A DNA stretch of 64,000 nucleotides from Hyparrhenia diplandra. Its lineage: Eukaryota > Streptophyta > Magnoliopsida > Poales > Poaceae. Where the stretch lies: positions 1 through 64,000 of the forward strand of contig JADLZK010007835.1 of assembly GCA_015847255.1 (NCBI GenBank), given 5' to 3'. Below, one piece after another: positions 24,301-37,909 of the stretch; position 1 is the first letter of the stretch; every line of letters starts with the position of its first letter. The notes beneath the pieces are model-generated. The model was not told where the DNA came from and did not search any database. It saw only the letters and a program-made list of their open reading frames with translations. Position numbers and translations under genes: made by a program.

Positions 24301-25739
24301 CTATATGTCTTGACGCTTTGATAACACATAGAGATCTTGTAAGGAAATAAAGAACCACACATCTAGAAGTATAAAAGACAATATAGATCGACAAGAGATC
24401 GATGTGCAGTGTAGAAACAAACTAACCTCGATGACACCGTGGCTGGCGTAGAATATGCTTAACCGAAGTGACTTTGTGCATGATAGGACATAGAAGAGAA
24501 ATCAATTGCTTAATTATTCCGTCATTGTAGTTTGTAAGTCGTTCTAGTTTTTCTAGATACATAGTATGTAACAAATCTTGAATGTTTTAAAGGATGGAGT
24601 AAAAGATGTTCCCAAAAATGTCGTAGACAAAATATGGTGAGATAAAGAGCATACATAGGACGGTTTGGCTGCCTAGTAGAGGTCCCCTCGCTAATTCAAG
24701 CGTAGTTTTGTTTGATTGCATGGCTCGGCCTTGGCGGTGTGGTCCTCTCCTAGCAGTGCATGGATGCATTCGCCAGACGACGCTGCCCCTCTGTTACTGT
24801 TAGTTTCATTCCAAAATGTTGGTCTATTGGATGCTTGTGCTAACGTGAAGGAAGTTTATCCAAGCGTTTTGGCTGTTTTGCACCCTAGCTAGCTTCAACC
24901 GTGTCTTGGAAGTTCTTTAGCAAGCTCCAGGACTGCTGGCACATATATTCCCACTTAAGAGATAATGCATGGACGTTGGCATACATGTGGATACACTGAT
25001 GATTACACTTCCTGTTTGTATTGTATATAACCACACAAAACGCAGCAAGTATATATATGTCGTATATGTAGTATATAGTGGTCAAGCTGAGACACAGTCG
25101 ATTCGGCCGTTTCTCTCAGTGTGGTCCGGTTCTGGATGGAATCTTGCACTACAGGCATGGCATGCATGGGGCTACCTGCATTTTGCATGCTGTCGAGTTT
25201 CTACCAGGCTAGTAAAAAAAGGTACTCTGCGTCTGAGGATCTGAGCCCTACAGGCTTGTCCTCACGCTGTTCAGGTAGCCAACACACGGCATTAATGCTT
25301 TTGGGGAGTATCTGCCAGTGACATTTTTGTATGGATGCGCTAGCTGCAAAATCAATGGTAATTGCTTCTCTCAGGCCCAACATATGTTACCTCCGCGTTA
25401 CTACTTCATCTTCTTTTTACACACACATTAGCCTCGTCCTAACTCAAACATTACATTATTTAACCAACAGTTTCCAAAAAAAAAAATCTCTATTGTTCAG
25501 CTACAAGTGCAATCAGGAAACCAAGAAACAACAGCAGACGTCAGCTTAATTTTGCTTACGCGTTTTAGATTTTTGGACGGAGAGAATACCTTTACATAGT
25601 GCCTAGATTCTTTACTAATTCTCCCTTGGCCTCCCCACTTCTTCTCTTTCATCTATCCTCTTTGATCTTCCTCTTGTCTAGTGTAGGATCCTAGTTTGCA
25701 CCGGTTGAGCACAATGCAACTAGGGAGCCGCTACACGAT
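21359..25739. other. Intergenic block with a GC-rich repeat-like core, no recognised gene
   Basis: From about 22740 to 23060 the short word AAGCATCC recurs roughly ten times at irregular spacing, mostly preceded by AA or CA, and 23060-24170 is GC-rich with overlapping ORFs on both strands. This looks like a degraded transposon or captured GC-rich sequence. 24518-24600 contains mariner-MITE-like text ending GGATGGAGTA without a matching partner. 24600-25739 is AT-rich and empty as far as I can see. Confidence 0.35.
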
Positions 25740-28700
25740 AATTTTCCACTGAAACTAAAAATTGAAAAATGAACTGGAAATTTTGGAGAAAGAGGAGGAG
25801 GAAGGTATGCTAAATCATGATAAGTTGGCTAGAAAATCTTTTATCCAGAGTGAGTTGATGAGATTAATGGAGGAGGAAATGTATTGGCATAAAAGGTCAA
25901 ACAGTAATTGGTTAAGGGGACTGCAATACTTCTTTTTTCCATAGGGTAGCAAAAAAAAAAAAAGAAAAAAAAACCATCTTCTCTCTAAATCACAATGGTC
26001 AGTCTATTGAAGGAGATGAGGCTCTGGTGAATCATGCTACTGAATTTTACAAGGAGCTGTTTGGTCCTCATGACCCAGCCAACTTCCACTTGGACCCAAA
26101 TAGTTGGGACCCTGAAGAACTAGTCTCTAGCCAGGAAAATGAAGAGCTTGAGAAACCTTTTGGAGAGGAGGAAATTAAAAGGGTAGTGTTTTCAATGGAA
26201 AAGAACACGGTTCCTGGGTCAGATCATTTTCCAATTGAGTTTTATCAACATTGTTGGGAGATTGTCAAAAGTGACCTCTGTGCACTTTTTGATGATTTTC
26301 ATAGTAACAAAATGGACATTGGTAGGATTAATTATGGGGTGATTTCCTTATTGCCAAAAGTAAAAGAAGCAAATAATATCAAACAGTATAGGCCCATATG
26401 CCTTCTAAATGTGATATACAAAGTTTTTACGAAGGCTCGACCACGAGATTAGAAAAGGTGATGTGTAGAATAATAAATAATTGTCAATCTGGTTTCATTA
26501 AAGATCGAAAACATAATGGATGGCAAATTTTAGCCTTACATGAGATTATACATGACACCAAAGTCGGGGAAAAAGGATGGGATTATTCTCAAACTGGATT
26601 TTGAGAAAGCTTATGATAAGCTAAATTGGGAGTTTTTGTATGAATGTCTTAGACAAAGAGGCTTTGGTGAGAAATGGTGTAGCTGGATTCGAGCTATCAT
26701 GAGCACAGGCACTGTGAGTGTCAAGGTGAATAATAAAACTGGTAGCTATTTTAAATCAAGAAGAGGAGTAAAGGCGGGGGGGACCCTCTTTCTCCCTTCC
26801 TTTTAATATAGCTGCTGACTCCTTGGCAAAAATGGTTAATATGGCCCAAAAGAATAATCGATAAAAGGTCTTGTACCTGAATATATTGACAATGGAGTAG
26901 TAGTCCTATAGTACGCTGATGACTCAATTCTGTGTCTTCAGGATGATAAAGAACAAGCTACCCATCTCAAGTTACTTCTTTATCTGTATGAGAATATGTC
27001 AAGGCTGAAAATAAACTTTGTACAAAGTGAAGTGATTATGGTCAGCCAAGATGATGCTAAAAACTTAGAATATTCAAATATGTTCAACTGTGCTATTGGA
27101 AAATGGCCAATAAAGTACCTGGGTGTACCAGTGGCTGGGTCCAGATTACATGTGATAGGATGGAAAGGTAGTGCTCTAAGCTTTGGTGGGAAATTGACTC
27201 TTATTAATTCTTGTCTAAGCAATCTACCAATTTACTCCATGTCTATGTATTGGCTGCCTATGTCAGTCATTAACAAGATGGATGTTGCTAGGAAACGTTT
27301 TTTTTTCTGGCAAGGTGGTAGTATTAAAAGAAAATATCATCTTGTGAAGTGGACTATTATCACTAAATCTAGAAAGAAAGGAGGGTTGGACATTAAAGAA
27401 TTGAGGAGAATGAACATAAGTTTACTTTGCAAATGGTGGTGGAAAGCTGAGATTGGCAAAGGAATGCAAATTTGAACTAGTTAATAAGAAATATTTGAAA
27501 AAAAGGGTATGGTGGCAAATCTAACCAAAAACCCAAGAAACTCCTCTGTATGGAATGATCTTCTCAAAGTCAGACAAATCTACCTTAAAGGTAGGTCCAT
27601 GGCTGTTGGAGATGGCAAAAACACCAGTTTCAGGCATGATAGGTGGTGCGGCCTTGTCTCCTTGGCAGATAAGTTTCAGAGTTATATGAAATTAACAATG
27701 AGCAAAGTTGCTCAGTGGCGGATATGAAACAAAAAGAATTGGAGGTTATCGTTTTAGAAGATGGCTGTATGAGGACCTACAGAATCAACTACGTAGACTA
27801 TATGATATCACTTTCAGGTGTCATATAGGTTGTGAGAAAAGACAGACCCATTTGGGGGTGGGAGAAATCTGGAAAAAATTCTGTCAAATCAGTGTATAAC
27901 TTTCTTAGTAGACATGAATATGGGCCTTGTAATAAGAGAATTTGGAAAGCCAAGCTTCCACTAAAAATAATGATGCAATCCTCACAAAAGATAACCTCAT
28001 TAAGAGGAAATGGAAAGGTGAACCAAAGTGTGCTTTCTGTAATAGTAATGAGAGTATCACTCACTTGTTTTTTGACTGTGCTTGGGCCAAATATATTTGG
28101 AGTCTTCTGGCACACACTTTTGGGGTGAACTATAGGCCATCTAATCTTGATCAGTACTGGATTTGGGCCTAGAGAGTGTTACCGCAATCAAATCTGATGC
28201 ACACAGTTGGTTTAGCTGTTGTTCTTTGGGCAATTTGGCGCACTAGAAATTCAGTGTGCTTTGAGAAAAAACGAATTCAATCTCCTACTGAGATTGTCCG
28301 CTTAATTTTCTCTTTCATTACATATTGGACAGGTTTACTCCAGGAAGGGTTGAAGGAACAAGTCATCAAAGGTGCCGAGGTGATCAAGGCGGTAGCTCTG
28401 GAATTCCACAAGCTTCAGCAACAAACAGATGAGCAAGAGAAGCAGCTAGTGCCATTTGCAGGATGAATCCTCTTCCTCGACGGAATCTTATCTGTATGCA
28501 GGCTTCATTTTGTTGGTTAGGTGTGTCGTAGACAGGTGGTTAATCTTTGCCATATGTGGCAGTAGGAGCTATGTTACAGCTCTGTGGATGTTGCTTTACT
28601 TTGTCCCTAGTTATCGCTTCCTATGTAAGCTGTTGGTTCAGGGTTCGTTGAATATCAGGTCCAGTCGTAGTAATGTCCGTTAAGTACTAAAAACGTTGTA

Positions 28701-28751
28701 ATTTCATTGCTTACGTAATGAAATTCGGTTTTTACCGTTGTGGGAAAAAAA
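25740..28751 (+). mobile_element. Decayed L1-type LINE (reverse transcriptase and zf-RVT remnants)
   Basis: Conceptual translation across several shifted frames gives, in order, the pre-RT region (HATEFYKELFG near 26033), RT motifs (YRPICLLNVIYKVF near 26384; LKLDFEKAYDKLNWEFLYEC near 26594; YADDS at 26912-26926), the thumb (KYLGVPVAGSRL near 27114) and a C-terminal zf-RVT zinc region (CAFCNSNESITHLFFDCAWA near 28030). It ends in a short poly(A) at 28745-28751. No endonuclease domain precedes it, so it is 5'-truncated. An expanded A-run with one G lies at 25951-25973. Multiple frameshifts and stops make it inactive. No target duplication was found. Confidence 0.85.
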
Positions 28752-30581
28752 CTAGAAAAAGAAGACAAGTTGTAGCCAGGTTCAACGACGACAACGGCAG
28801 ATTCGATGACCGCAAGCACCGTTAACGGCGACAAGCATGAGCGCTAGTGTGTACTGGTCACTGATGAGATGAAAACCAACACGAAGGAGGTGGTTTCTTC
28901 CCCCATTATTGATTTCTCTCTCATCTTCAATTCTCTCGCCATGCATATATATAATTAGTTGTTCAGTAGACAGTATATAATTAAACCTAGCTATTTGAAA
29001 AGCAATAAGTTTTCTAGTTCATGTGGAAGTCGTGCGTTTCAAACAGAAGATACTCCTAGATAGGTACTGGTATCCTAGGTTTCTGCTAGAGGCGTTATTA
29101 GTGATGGCGATGCCCTAGTTGATCGGCGCGCCAGGAGTCCATCCCTCGATGGCGATGGATGGCACGACAGCTCGTAGGAGTACTCCTCTCCCTGCCGCGA
29201 CTTTACTGAGCTGAGGCAACCGAGGCCGGGTAACTCCAACAACACAGGCCTTGATGGCCGGCCTGACCACTCCAGCTGAGTCTGACCCGATGAACCACGC
29301 GCGGTGGTCAGTGGTCACACATGCACGGGTCGACACGGCGACCACCGGCGAACGAAGCAGCCGTCGTCACTCGGCAGTGTCGCCAGCCCAGACCGCGACG
29401 GCACTGGTGGCAGCCCGCCGGCAGGCACACGTACGTACGGCACCCCGGCCATGGTGCGGCTGCGACGATGATCCCGTCCCTGGCCCGATTCAATTCGCGG
29501 CAGGGGAGCTTATTGCTTGGAGAAACGCGCGTGCATTGCATGCAGCCTTGTGGATTATCATGCATGCTCTCGCGTCTCAAAACAGGACGCGAGTGAGCCT
29601 GCCTGCAGGCTGCAGGCTACAGCGTCAGCGGCAGCGGCAGCGGCCAGCAGCCAGCAGCCCCGGCATCGGCAGGGCGGGGCACGCAGCAGCGCGACCGGGC
29701 GGCCTCGGGCAGAGCAGCGCGCGGCCTCGTTCGATGCATGGATCGTCGCCGCGCCCGCCGGCCGGGCAGCTCCTGCTTGTTGCCAGCAGCGGTGGCCTCG
29801 GGCAGAGCAGCGCGCGGCCTCGATGTACGCTGCGGCTGTGCGCTACCTGCTTCATCTGTCCTTGCCACGTTGCCCGGGAGCGCCACAAGATACCTAGCAG
29901 ACGGGCCGGGCCTTAGTCACACGAGAGAGCTAGGCTTCTGCGCATATGGAAAGACATGGACCTGCAAAAACCGTCCTAACCAGTTTTTTTAGCTTAGTCG
30001 GTTTAGACAACCCGTAGTATTACCAAGAACGTACAATTATTTTGACTGGACTTGCTATCAAATCATTTAAGACTTCGGTTCACGGTTTAATTGGTTCAAC
30101 CGGTTGAATGGCCTAGTATAACCCAGTTCAAATCTGTACAACATAAAAACAACAAAAGTAAAGACTGTCATTTGGTGCGATTTTGTACGACTTTGCCATG
30201 GCCCATGGCCCGGACGTGCGATACCCCTCCCCCTCCCACCGCCCGAAAACCTACCGCGCGATCCCCTCCCTTCTCACCGCCAAATCAGCCAAAATAAATG
30301 TTTCACAAAGGAGCGTATCCCGCATCACACCGCTTTATTATAGCGTGTCTTGCAAGCAAGAAACTTTTTACGGGAACGTTCATCTCACATCCGAGGGCCA
30401 GAGAATGAGGGGGCACATTTTACAAATAACCGCCCGCCGGCCCTCATGTGGAGGGTGTTTTTGCAATAACCCCCTGCCCTCAAACGAGCATTTTGCAAGA
30501 ACCCCGCTGGATGTCTGTACCCGGGAGGAGATACGCCGTGCCTTGTTCGGCCGAGAAGCGCCGCCGCCGGCTGGGGAGATG

Positions 30582-30677
30582 CCCCGCCGGACCTCACCGA
30601 GCGGGTGGTGGTGCCCCGCCGGACCTCGCCGGGCTCGTGGATATTCCCCGCCGGCCCTCGCTGGGGATACGCCTCGC
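30582..30677 (+). repeat. 32-bp GC-rich tandem repeat, three copies
   Basis: Copies start at 30582, 30614 and 30646, each opening CCCCGCCGG followed by ACCTC or CCCTC. The period is not a multiple of three, which argues against a coding role. Confidence 0.6.
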
Positions 30678-31160
30678 GCGGCCCTCGCTGCGTCGCCTGT
30701 CCTCGTCGCCGTCGCGGCCACGCCGGCCCTTGCCGTTCCTCGCCGCACTTGCCGGATGGGCCGGCCATCGCCGCCTCGCTGGTCGTCGCCTCCCTCGCCG
30801 CCCTCGCCGGCCAGCCACCCCTTACATCCTGCAGTCGGTAGGAAGCTGTACACTGTTGATTCATATACACGCAAACCAGTACACTACGGCTTCATGTATG
30901 AATATTTTTTGATTGAATTAATGACCTATTTGGGGCTTGCCAGGCAGCTGGAGATTATGCATTGGGGCAAAGATCCTCGGCGTTGATCTGTTGGAAGCTG
31001 AACTGCATGTTTTGTGCTGACACTCAGTTGGCAGTGCTGAGGATGGAGAATAAAATTCTGCAACAAGAGAAGACAGAGGAAAAGCTTCTGTGTATTCGCA
31101 ATGGCAATTGTGCCTTCTTTGTAATGAGCTTGTGGTCTGTACTCACCCACCTTGTAGTCC

Positions 31161-31274
31161 CTGTTGTATGGTTACAAAAACAAAAGGAATGAATATACTG
31201 AATGTTGAGGAACTCAAAGCCTTTTTGTACTACCTGTTGTATGGTTACAAAAACAAAATGAATGAATATACAGA
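31161..31274 (+). repeat. Imperfect 73-bp-period direct duplication
   Basis: CTGTTGTATGGTTACAAAAA begins at 31161 and again at 31234, each followed by an AATGAATATAC-type tail. The sequence between the copies shares ends with the repeat, so this is probably a local tandem duplication. Confidence 0.6.
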
Positions 31275-34200
31275 TCAACAATGTTTGTACATTTTCAGTT
31301 TGGCAATGACAATTTAACAGTATTTGTGCTTTATATGTTATTATTTTTTTGTTCTTTGTGAGGATATTACAGCTTATGTTCCTGACAATCTCTGACAAGT
31401 TACTGCATTCCCCTCTCTTTTAGCTAATGGAGATTGTTAGTGCATTTGGCCCATTGGCTGCATACCGCTTTCTTTTAGGTATGAGTGCTGTGTGCATTTG
31501 GTACCGTATAGAGTTATGATCATCATAGTCACTTCTGATCAATTTCATACGGACAGTGTGCCGATCGATCCATTACTTCTAAGGCATGTGCTGGAGCAGT
31601 CAAATGTGTAAATGTAGTTGAGTATCCTGCCGCTGATGGTAGTGCTGCAGAGGATAACATGGTTGAGCTCAAGATTGAATGCACTGAATTTGTTGGTACT
31701 GAAAACATTGCTCGATCTTTTCTACGGAGTACCAAACAGTGCATAGATGTTACAAATCATAGACATTTTTCATTCATTTTCCACAGAATTGCCCAAACAC
31801 AGAATACACAAATGTCCCTGCAAGTCAAACCAACATCATTCAGAAGCTCTGAACATTCAGAAGCTGAGGGTATCTCCATCCTTCTATACACGAAGTGTCA
31901 CATTTTCATTGTCAAATTTTCATTGCACAAGAATGTATACAACCAGCAGCAGCGAGGAATTCTATGGAGATGTACAGACATTCAGAAGCACTGAACATTC
32001 AGTGAGGAATGTACAGACATTCAGAAGCATGCCCAAAAATGTACAGAAGCATTCATCGTTCTCCAGGCAGCAGCAAGGGTCGGCAGCCGCGTACGCCGAC
32101 GAAGGGCGGTGACGTCCGGCAGCCGCGACGGCCGGCGGCGGCAGACGACCATGCTCAACTCGGCACAAGCAAGGCCGGCCGGCCGGGCGGCCAATCTCCA
32201 CCGCGTCGATGCGGCACTCGACCTGAGAAATCCGGAGGCAGGCCGAGGGGAAGCCGGGTGCGGCTTAGCTTGGCGGCGCGAGAATCCGAGGCCGCCGTGC
32301 CCTAGCCGCGGCGGCGTCCGATCTCCTGTCCGCGTTTTCGTCTCTCGTCTCGTACCTGGCGGCGTGACCGCGAGGACGGAACCGCTGGCTTCGTGACTCT
32401 TCGTGACTCGTCGCGGCCGCACGGGGGAGGGGGCAGGTGCAAGATTGCCAAGGGCTGCGGGCGTTAAAATGAAAAAGACCGTGCTCACGCTGCTGGCCCT
32501 TGGATGGGAGATGGACGTTGTAGAAAACTAATGTGCGCGGTTGCGTATAAGGCCGGTGTGCATTGCGCGGGATCGTTCCTTCCTAAAAATAGGAAACAAA
32601 AGAATGAAATGTTATCTACGCCCGGTAATCTGTCCCCCCCGCCCCTCTATTCCGTCCGCCCGGCGGTTTTAGCTTTTTTTCAGCGCTACCGGGCCAGCCC
32701 GCTAATCTATGGCGCTAATCCCGCCTGCGCGCCGTGGAACCGCCACCCACGCGCAAGACGACACCCACCCGCCCCTCGGCGGTGCAGGGCCTTAAGCTCC
32801 GGAGAAGAGGCGGCCTCCGTCTCTTGGGAAAGCGGCGGCGCAGGGCGGCGCAGTGGTGCCGGTCGCCGGGCGGCGGCGCTCTCAATCCAAAGCGCAGCGG
32901 TGGGTGGACGGGAGCGCTGTGCGTGTCGAGCGGCGGGTCCGGATGTGCGTGACGGCCACGGTGGGTGGTGCGGCAAACAGCCATATATGCGTACACGACG
33001 GACGGATTGGAGAGCGTACCTGCACGACGAGCTTGCCTCCTTCGCAACGACGAAGTACGAACTGGCTGGCGGCGGGTCAGAAGATTAATTATTCACGAAC
33101 TGGCTGGCTTCGCAACGACGAGAGTTGGTTTCCTATCTCTCTTCTCGTGTGGTTCCTATCTGCTTTTGATCAAAATTGAAGCCATCTAGGCATGCACTAC
33201 TGGATTGATGATTATTGAGCTCGGATCTGCTAATTGATCGAGTTTTTTTTTAAGTGGATGCATATACGTTGAAACATCTCGTCATACATGTTTCTTACTC
33301 AATCGCACGGATGTGGTCAACTAGATGCCACTGAAGCTGCTTTAATTTTTTCTTCTGCATGCCGTATATCCTACATGAGTATGTAGGATATTGAATTGAA
33401 ACTTTCAAAAAGGCTTGATTCAAATTTCTGCGTGAAGGGCTGCTTTAGGCCTTTTAGAATTAACTTGCTCCCAAAGTAAAACTTCAATTCTTACGTAATA
33501 GACTATTTTAGGCTTATGTTCAGTAGATCATGTCTTCAGAAATATAGTAATAATAATAATATAAGATTTTTTTAATGCTGAAAATTCAGTTTGAAGGCTT
33601 GTACTGCGCCACTTCTTTTCAAGAGATACTTGGAACACTTTAGAAGTTTAGAGATCATGAGAAGGTAAGCATTGCATCTTTCAAGAAGATTGTTCAAAGG
33701 GAAATCAAACTTAATATATAAAGGTGCACATTGAGTAGGGATTTTAGCTTGCCATTGAAAGAGATATGTGGTGAAGTGTTGGAGCAAGACAACATGGTCA
33801 GCAACACCCGGTCTGCCGCTCTTGAAGAATTGCCGGGCTCCTCGATAAGGAGGAGGCGGCCATGGCCACCCCGCCTACGGAGGAAGACTAAACCCAACTG
33901 TATGGCCTAGAGTGGTCCAAATTGATGTATATAGGCATCCAGTTATAAGAGGATTGGCATATTGAATTTGGAAACACTTGACTGAACCCTAAATCGAAGA
34001 ACTCGTCCTCGCTCTTGATCTTCTTCTTTCCCAATCTTTTCCCCTCTTGCTTCTAAGGGCACGTACAATGCAGAGAGACGCTTAGATGTAAAGAGAAAAG
34101 GTTACGTAAATAACCCTAGAGTGGTCTCTCTAAGATCTTAATCCACGCTTATGTTGTGGCCGTTGCGTTGCATAAGTCCAAATAAAAAAGGCTTTCTGAC

Positions 34201-34590
34201 TTGAGTGTTCCTGACCTTATTTCACATGAGATAAATACATGTGGACTCAATTGAAGCTTTGGTTTAGAATGCTCTTTTTGCGAGATTTTGTGCACCCTAA
34301 GATTGGGGTGTTGTTGAGTGTTGTTCCACAATAGAGAATTCTTGATCACGAGTTGAGTGTTAGTCCTGAAATTTGTTGGTCTTCATTACAAAAACTTGTA
34401 TGGATAGTGGATTTATGAATAAAACAAAACAAATCAAAGACAACATGAAAAAATAAGAATAGTTGATCACCGACACCTTATTATTTTTCCCGTTGTAACC
34501 GCACGGGCATTTACCTAGTCTTTCCTAAAATAAGAAAAAAACAAATAAGCAGGCCTTGCGACCCTAGACTGCCCCTCGGATCACACGGAA

Positions 34591-34972
34591 ATGTCATCCT
34601 CGTCATCGATCCCTTGCCCCGGCCCGAGCGACATCGATAGCGGCGACTACCGGCGACCTCAAGCCAGGCCGGTCGGCGTTGGCTCCGTTACCCGGGCGGC
34701 GGTGATGGCGGCGGCCGGCGAAGCTCTCTCCGGCGGCTCTCTCGGCCCGGCGGCGGCGTGCGGTGGCCGGCGCCCGGCGGCGGATCGGTGGCGGCTCCCT
34801 CCGGCGGGCGGCAGCGATTGCGGCGGCCGGGCGAGCTCTCTCCCGGCGGATTGGCGGCGGCTCTCCCGGCCTAGTGGCGGCAATGCGGGCGGCGGTGACA
34901 AATCGCCCGGCCCTCGGCGGCCCGCTCCGGCTGCGGCCCCACCCACGGAGACCATGCCATGCGCATCGCCGG
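34591..34972 (+). other. GC-rich exon-like ORF with a consensus splice donor
   Basis: An ATG-initiated GC-rich ORF (start MSSSSSIPCPG, then Ala/Gly/Arg/Pro-rich text) runs to a good donor, CCGG then GTAAGTACC, at 34973. A GCC/GGC-rich imperfect tandem pattern underlies it. No downstream exon that continues it was recognised before the LINE at 36 kb. It may be a first exon of a lost gene or a captured fragment. Confidence 0.22.
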
Positions 34973-36045
34973 GTAAGTACCTCCCTTTTTGGTTCTCTCC
35001 TACATTCTCATTCTATTAGCAAAGATCTCGTCAGGTAGCATCATTGTCCAAGATCTCACTTTAGATAGTACAACATTCAGAGGTTCGGTGTTTAAAGCTT
35101 ACTCGATCTTGGTTGTACAAATGTGTTGTGCATCGCTTCTCTCCAATTCCTTGACGCAGAGTATGACTTGCCTTATTTTGCAACTATTATTTTGCTTTCA
35201 TATGTTCAGAACTACAACAACATGCACCACTAAGTAATAGCGTTTAGTTTTGACAAAAAAGATAAGGTAACAGGGATACATGATTTTCCCTCTATGAATT
35301 AATATCAGCACTTTCAAATATTTTTAGTGTGTGATATTGAACTCGAACAAAGAACAAAGGTCTTTTTATTCCAGCTGCAGTGACGACCATCTTTTGCAAT
35401 GAATTGTACAATCATAGGCTGAAAATGACAATGTTAATTATTAGTGTGAAATACATGGGGTTATTTCACTTTTTTTGCTTCTATAGATCTCAATGAAACT
35501 GAACTTTAGGACATTTGAACATCATTATGTTTCATAGGAATTTGATGCAAGATCCTTCAACTCTTTTCTAGAATTTGTTTCTACACCGTTGAATTAAAAG
35601 GCTCAATTTTCACTTGTCCCAGAGGTGTCATGTTGGATGATGGCAAGTGAAAGGCAGTCAACACGAATCCATTCTTATACTTTAATGCAGTTCTAAGAGG
35701 CTGAGACAAGACATTGTATTTTTCGACACAGAGTTGATAAGAGGCCATTTAGTTTCTAATCCGTTCAACTGCGTGTTTTGTTCAGATTTGACCTATTATC
35801 TTCTATTGAGAAGAAGAGTAGAGGCAGATTTTGGTATTTGTGTTTCTTTGACAGAACAAGGAACTATTTTTAGATGAATAATTAGTGAAGAGGGGCGCTA
35901 ATAAAGAGTTTTGAGGGTTAATTTTAGAGAGCTCTTGAAGTTGCTCTTAGTTTCTAATATTCTCTTGATGAATACATGCATGCCCGGGTCTATCCTTTAT
36001 TTTATACCCTGATGGGGTGAACGTGTACCACCACTCGTACCTATC
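34973..36045. other. AT-rich sequence between exon-like ORF and LINE
   Basis: No gene, RNA or complete element recognised. If the preceding ORF is a real first exon this would be intron. Confidence 0.3.
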
Positions 36046-36823
36046 ATGCTCAGTAGCTTACAAGTTACAACGCTTGTGTCCAAGATTATTTTGATGTCAT
36101 TTTCAAAGTTCAGTAATCTTTATGAGCCACTTATGAGCCACGATGTTCAAACGGCAGTAAACATGAAATTGTTAATGAGTACCTTTGAGCAACTATCGGG
36201 CCTGAAGATAAACTTCCATAATAGCGAAATATTTTGCTTTGGTAAAGCAAAAGAACATGAAGAGTTCTATTCATAGTTGTTTGGATGTGTTGTTGGCAAA
36301 TATCCCTTTTAATACCTAGGCCTGCCTATGAACACTAGAAGACAAAAATGAAAAGAGATTGGGTGGATGGAAAGGTAAAATGTTGTCAGTAGGTAGACAT
36401 CTGGTCATAATAAATTCAGTGATATCTAGTTTACCGATGTTTATGATGTCTTTTTTTGAACTGCCAAAAGGAGTATTAGAAAAATAGACTGTTTCGGATC
36501 AGCGTTTCTCTTTGAAAAAGTGATCATCACAAATGAAAATATAAGTTGGCCAAATGGAAGATTTTATGTCAACCAAAAGACCAAAGAGGTATACATATAC
36601 AAAATTTGGATATACAAAATAAATGTTTATTAAACAAATGAATTTTTAAACTACTGAATGAAGATGGCATATATGTGGCAGGAACAGTTAAGAAATAAAT
36701 ATATTAAAGATAAGACTCTAGGGAGTTGCGTTAAAAACCAACGGATTCTTATTTTTGGAAAAGTTTAATGAAAACAAAGATAGTTTTATGGACCTTGGCT
36801 CCTTCAAGATAAAGGATGGGTCT

Positions 36824-36925
36824 CAAATTAGGTTTTGGTTTGATACTTTGGTTGAGTAATAAGCCTCTTAAAGACAAATTAGGTTCTGGTTTGATACTTT
36901 GGTTGAGTAATAAGCCTCTTAAAGA
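36824..36925 (+). repeat. 51-bp tandem duplication inside the LINE
   Basis: Two near-identical copies, 36824-36874 and 36875-36925, each starting CAAATTAGGTT. Being a multiple of three it would once have been frame-neutral. Confidence 0.85.
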
Positions 36926-37726
36926 CAAATTCCTTCATTGTTTAATATTGTTAGGAAAAAAAAAACAAGACTTTGTAGCACAAGTGCTTAGTTCAGCCCT
37001 GCTGAATATTTTCAATAGATGAAATTTAGCGGGTGGAAATTTAAGTGCTTGGCATAGAATGTTGCCTCCTTACAGGATATTAATTTAACAGAACAAAGGG
37101 ATGTCTTTGTTTGGGTCTAAATGCATCCGGAAGCTTTGATCAAGTCCATACATGCTTTGCGTTAATTAACAATGGTGTTAGAGTGTCACAAGATATGTGG
37201 CAAACTAAAGTTTCTATGAAAATTAAAATATTTATTTGGTACCTAAAAAAGACGTGATTTTAACTAAATATAATTAGTTAGGCGTAATGGAATGGTGACA
37301 AACATTAATTGTTGTTTTTTTGTCATTTTTAAAAAACAATACAACAAGTATTTTTATTGTATTTATGTCAAATTATCATGGCGTCCTGTAAATACATATA
37401 TATTTTTTGGTTTATTACCCTCTACAAATATGAGTGACCTTTTCATATGGTGGTCAAAAATTGCAAACAAAAGGTATAATTCAATGTTATTAACATCAAC
37501 TGTTGCACTATGTTGGCAATTTGGTTAACAAGAAACGAATTGATAAATGTAGACCAAAGCTTGTCTTACATGTACTCTTCAGAGGAGGAACGCACTGGTT
37601 TGCGACGGTGGGCAAGTATGCAACGGCATGATGATTAGTGGGATCCGCTGATCCAAGCTGGACAACACCTAGAGTCATCGGTGTTGCACTTCTTTAGTTC
37701 AATGGACGGTTGTCTTCAAGATACAT

Positions 37727-37879
37727 GGTCATGCTTAGTTTGAATCTTATTTTGTTTTGGTTTCCCATTTCGCTGATTGCAATAGTCAGTTGATAATAGA
37801 TGAAGGTCATGCTTAGTTTGAATCTTATTTTGTTTCGGTTCCCATTTCGCTGATTGCAATAGTCAGTTGGTAGATGAAG
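37727..37879 (+). repeat. 78-bp-period tandem duplication at the LINE 3' end
   Basis: GGTCATGCTTAGTTTGAATC begins at 37727 and at 37805; both copies continue through CGCTGATTGCAATAGTCAG. This doubles the 3' tail just before the poly(A). Confidence 0.85.
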
Positions 37880-37909
37880 CTGGGTTTAATATCCATTATA
37901 AAAAAAAAA

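Larger units (their letters stand above)
28752..34590. other. Long intergenic block of mixed composition, no recognised gene
   Basis: GC-rich patches (29100-29900, 30380-30840, 32050-33060) alternate with AT-rich sequence. ORFs in the GC-rich patches overlap on opposite strands and are Arg/Ala/Pro-rich. Small repeats are present: a 29-bp direct repeat at 29701-29729 and 29794-29822, a 32-bp tandem repeat at 30582-30677, a 73-bp-period duplication at 31161-31274, and a recurring ACATTCAGAAGC word between about 31850 and 32030. None identifies a family. GGGCACGTACAATGC at about 34057 resembles a MITE terminus but has no visible partner. Confidence 0.35.
36046..37909 (+). mobile_element. Second decayed L1-type LINE
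   Basis: The translation shows the distal RT region (LSGLKINFHNSEIFCFGKAK near 36198, then YLGLPM), a connection region (SSLPMFMMSFFELPKGV near 36427) and a zf-RVT remnant (DMWQTKVSMKIKIFIW near 37196; FGLLPSTNMSDLF near 37408). It ends in a poly(A) at 37900-37909. Stops and frameshifts are frequent. Two local tandem duplications lie inside (36824-36925 and 37727-37879). It is 5'-truncated within RT. Confidence 0.8.
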
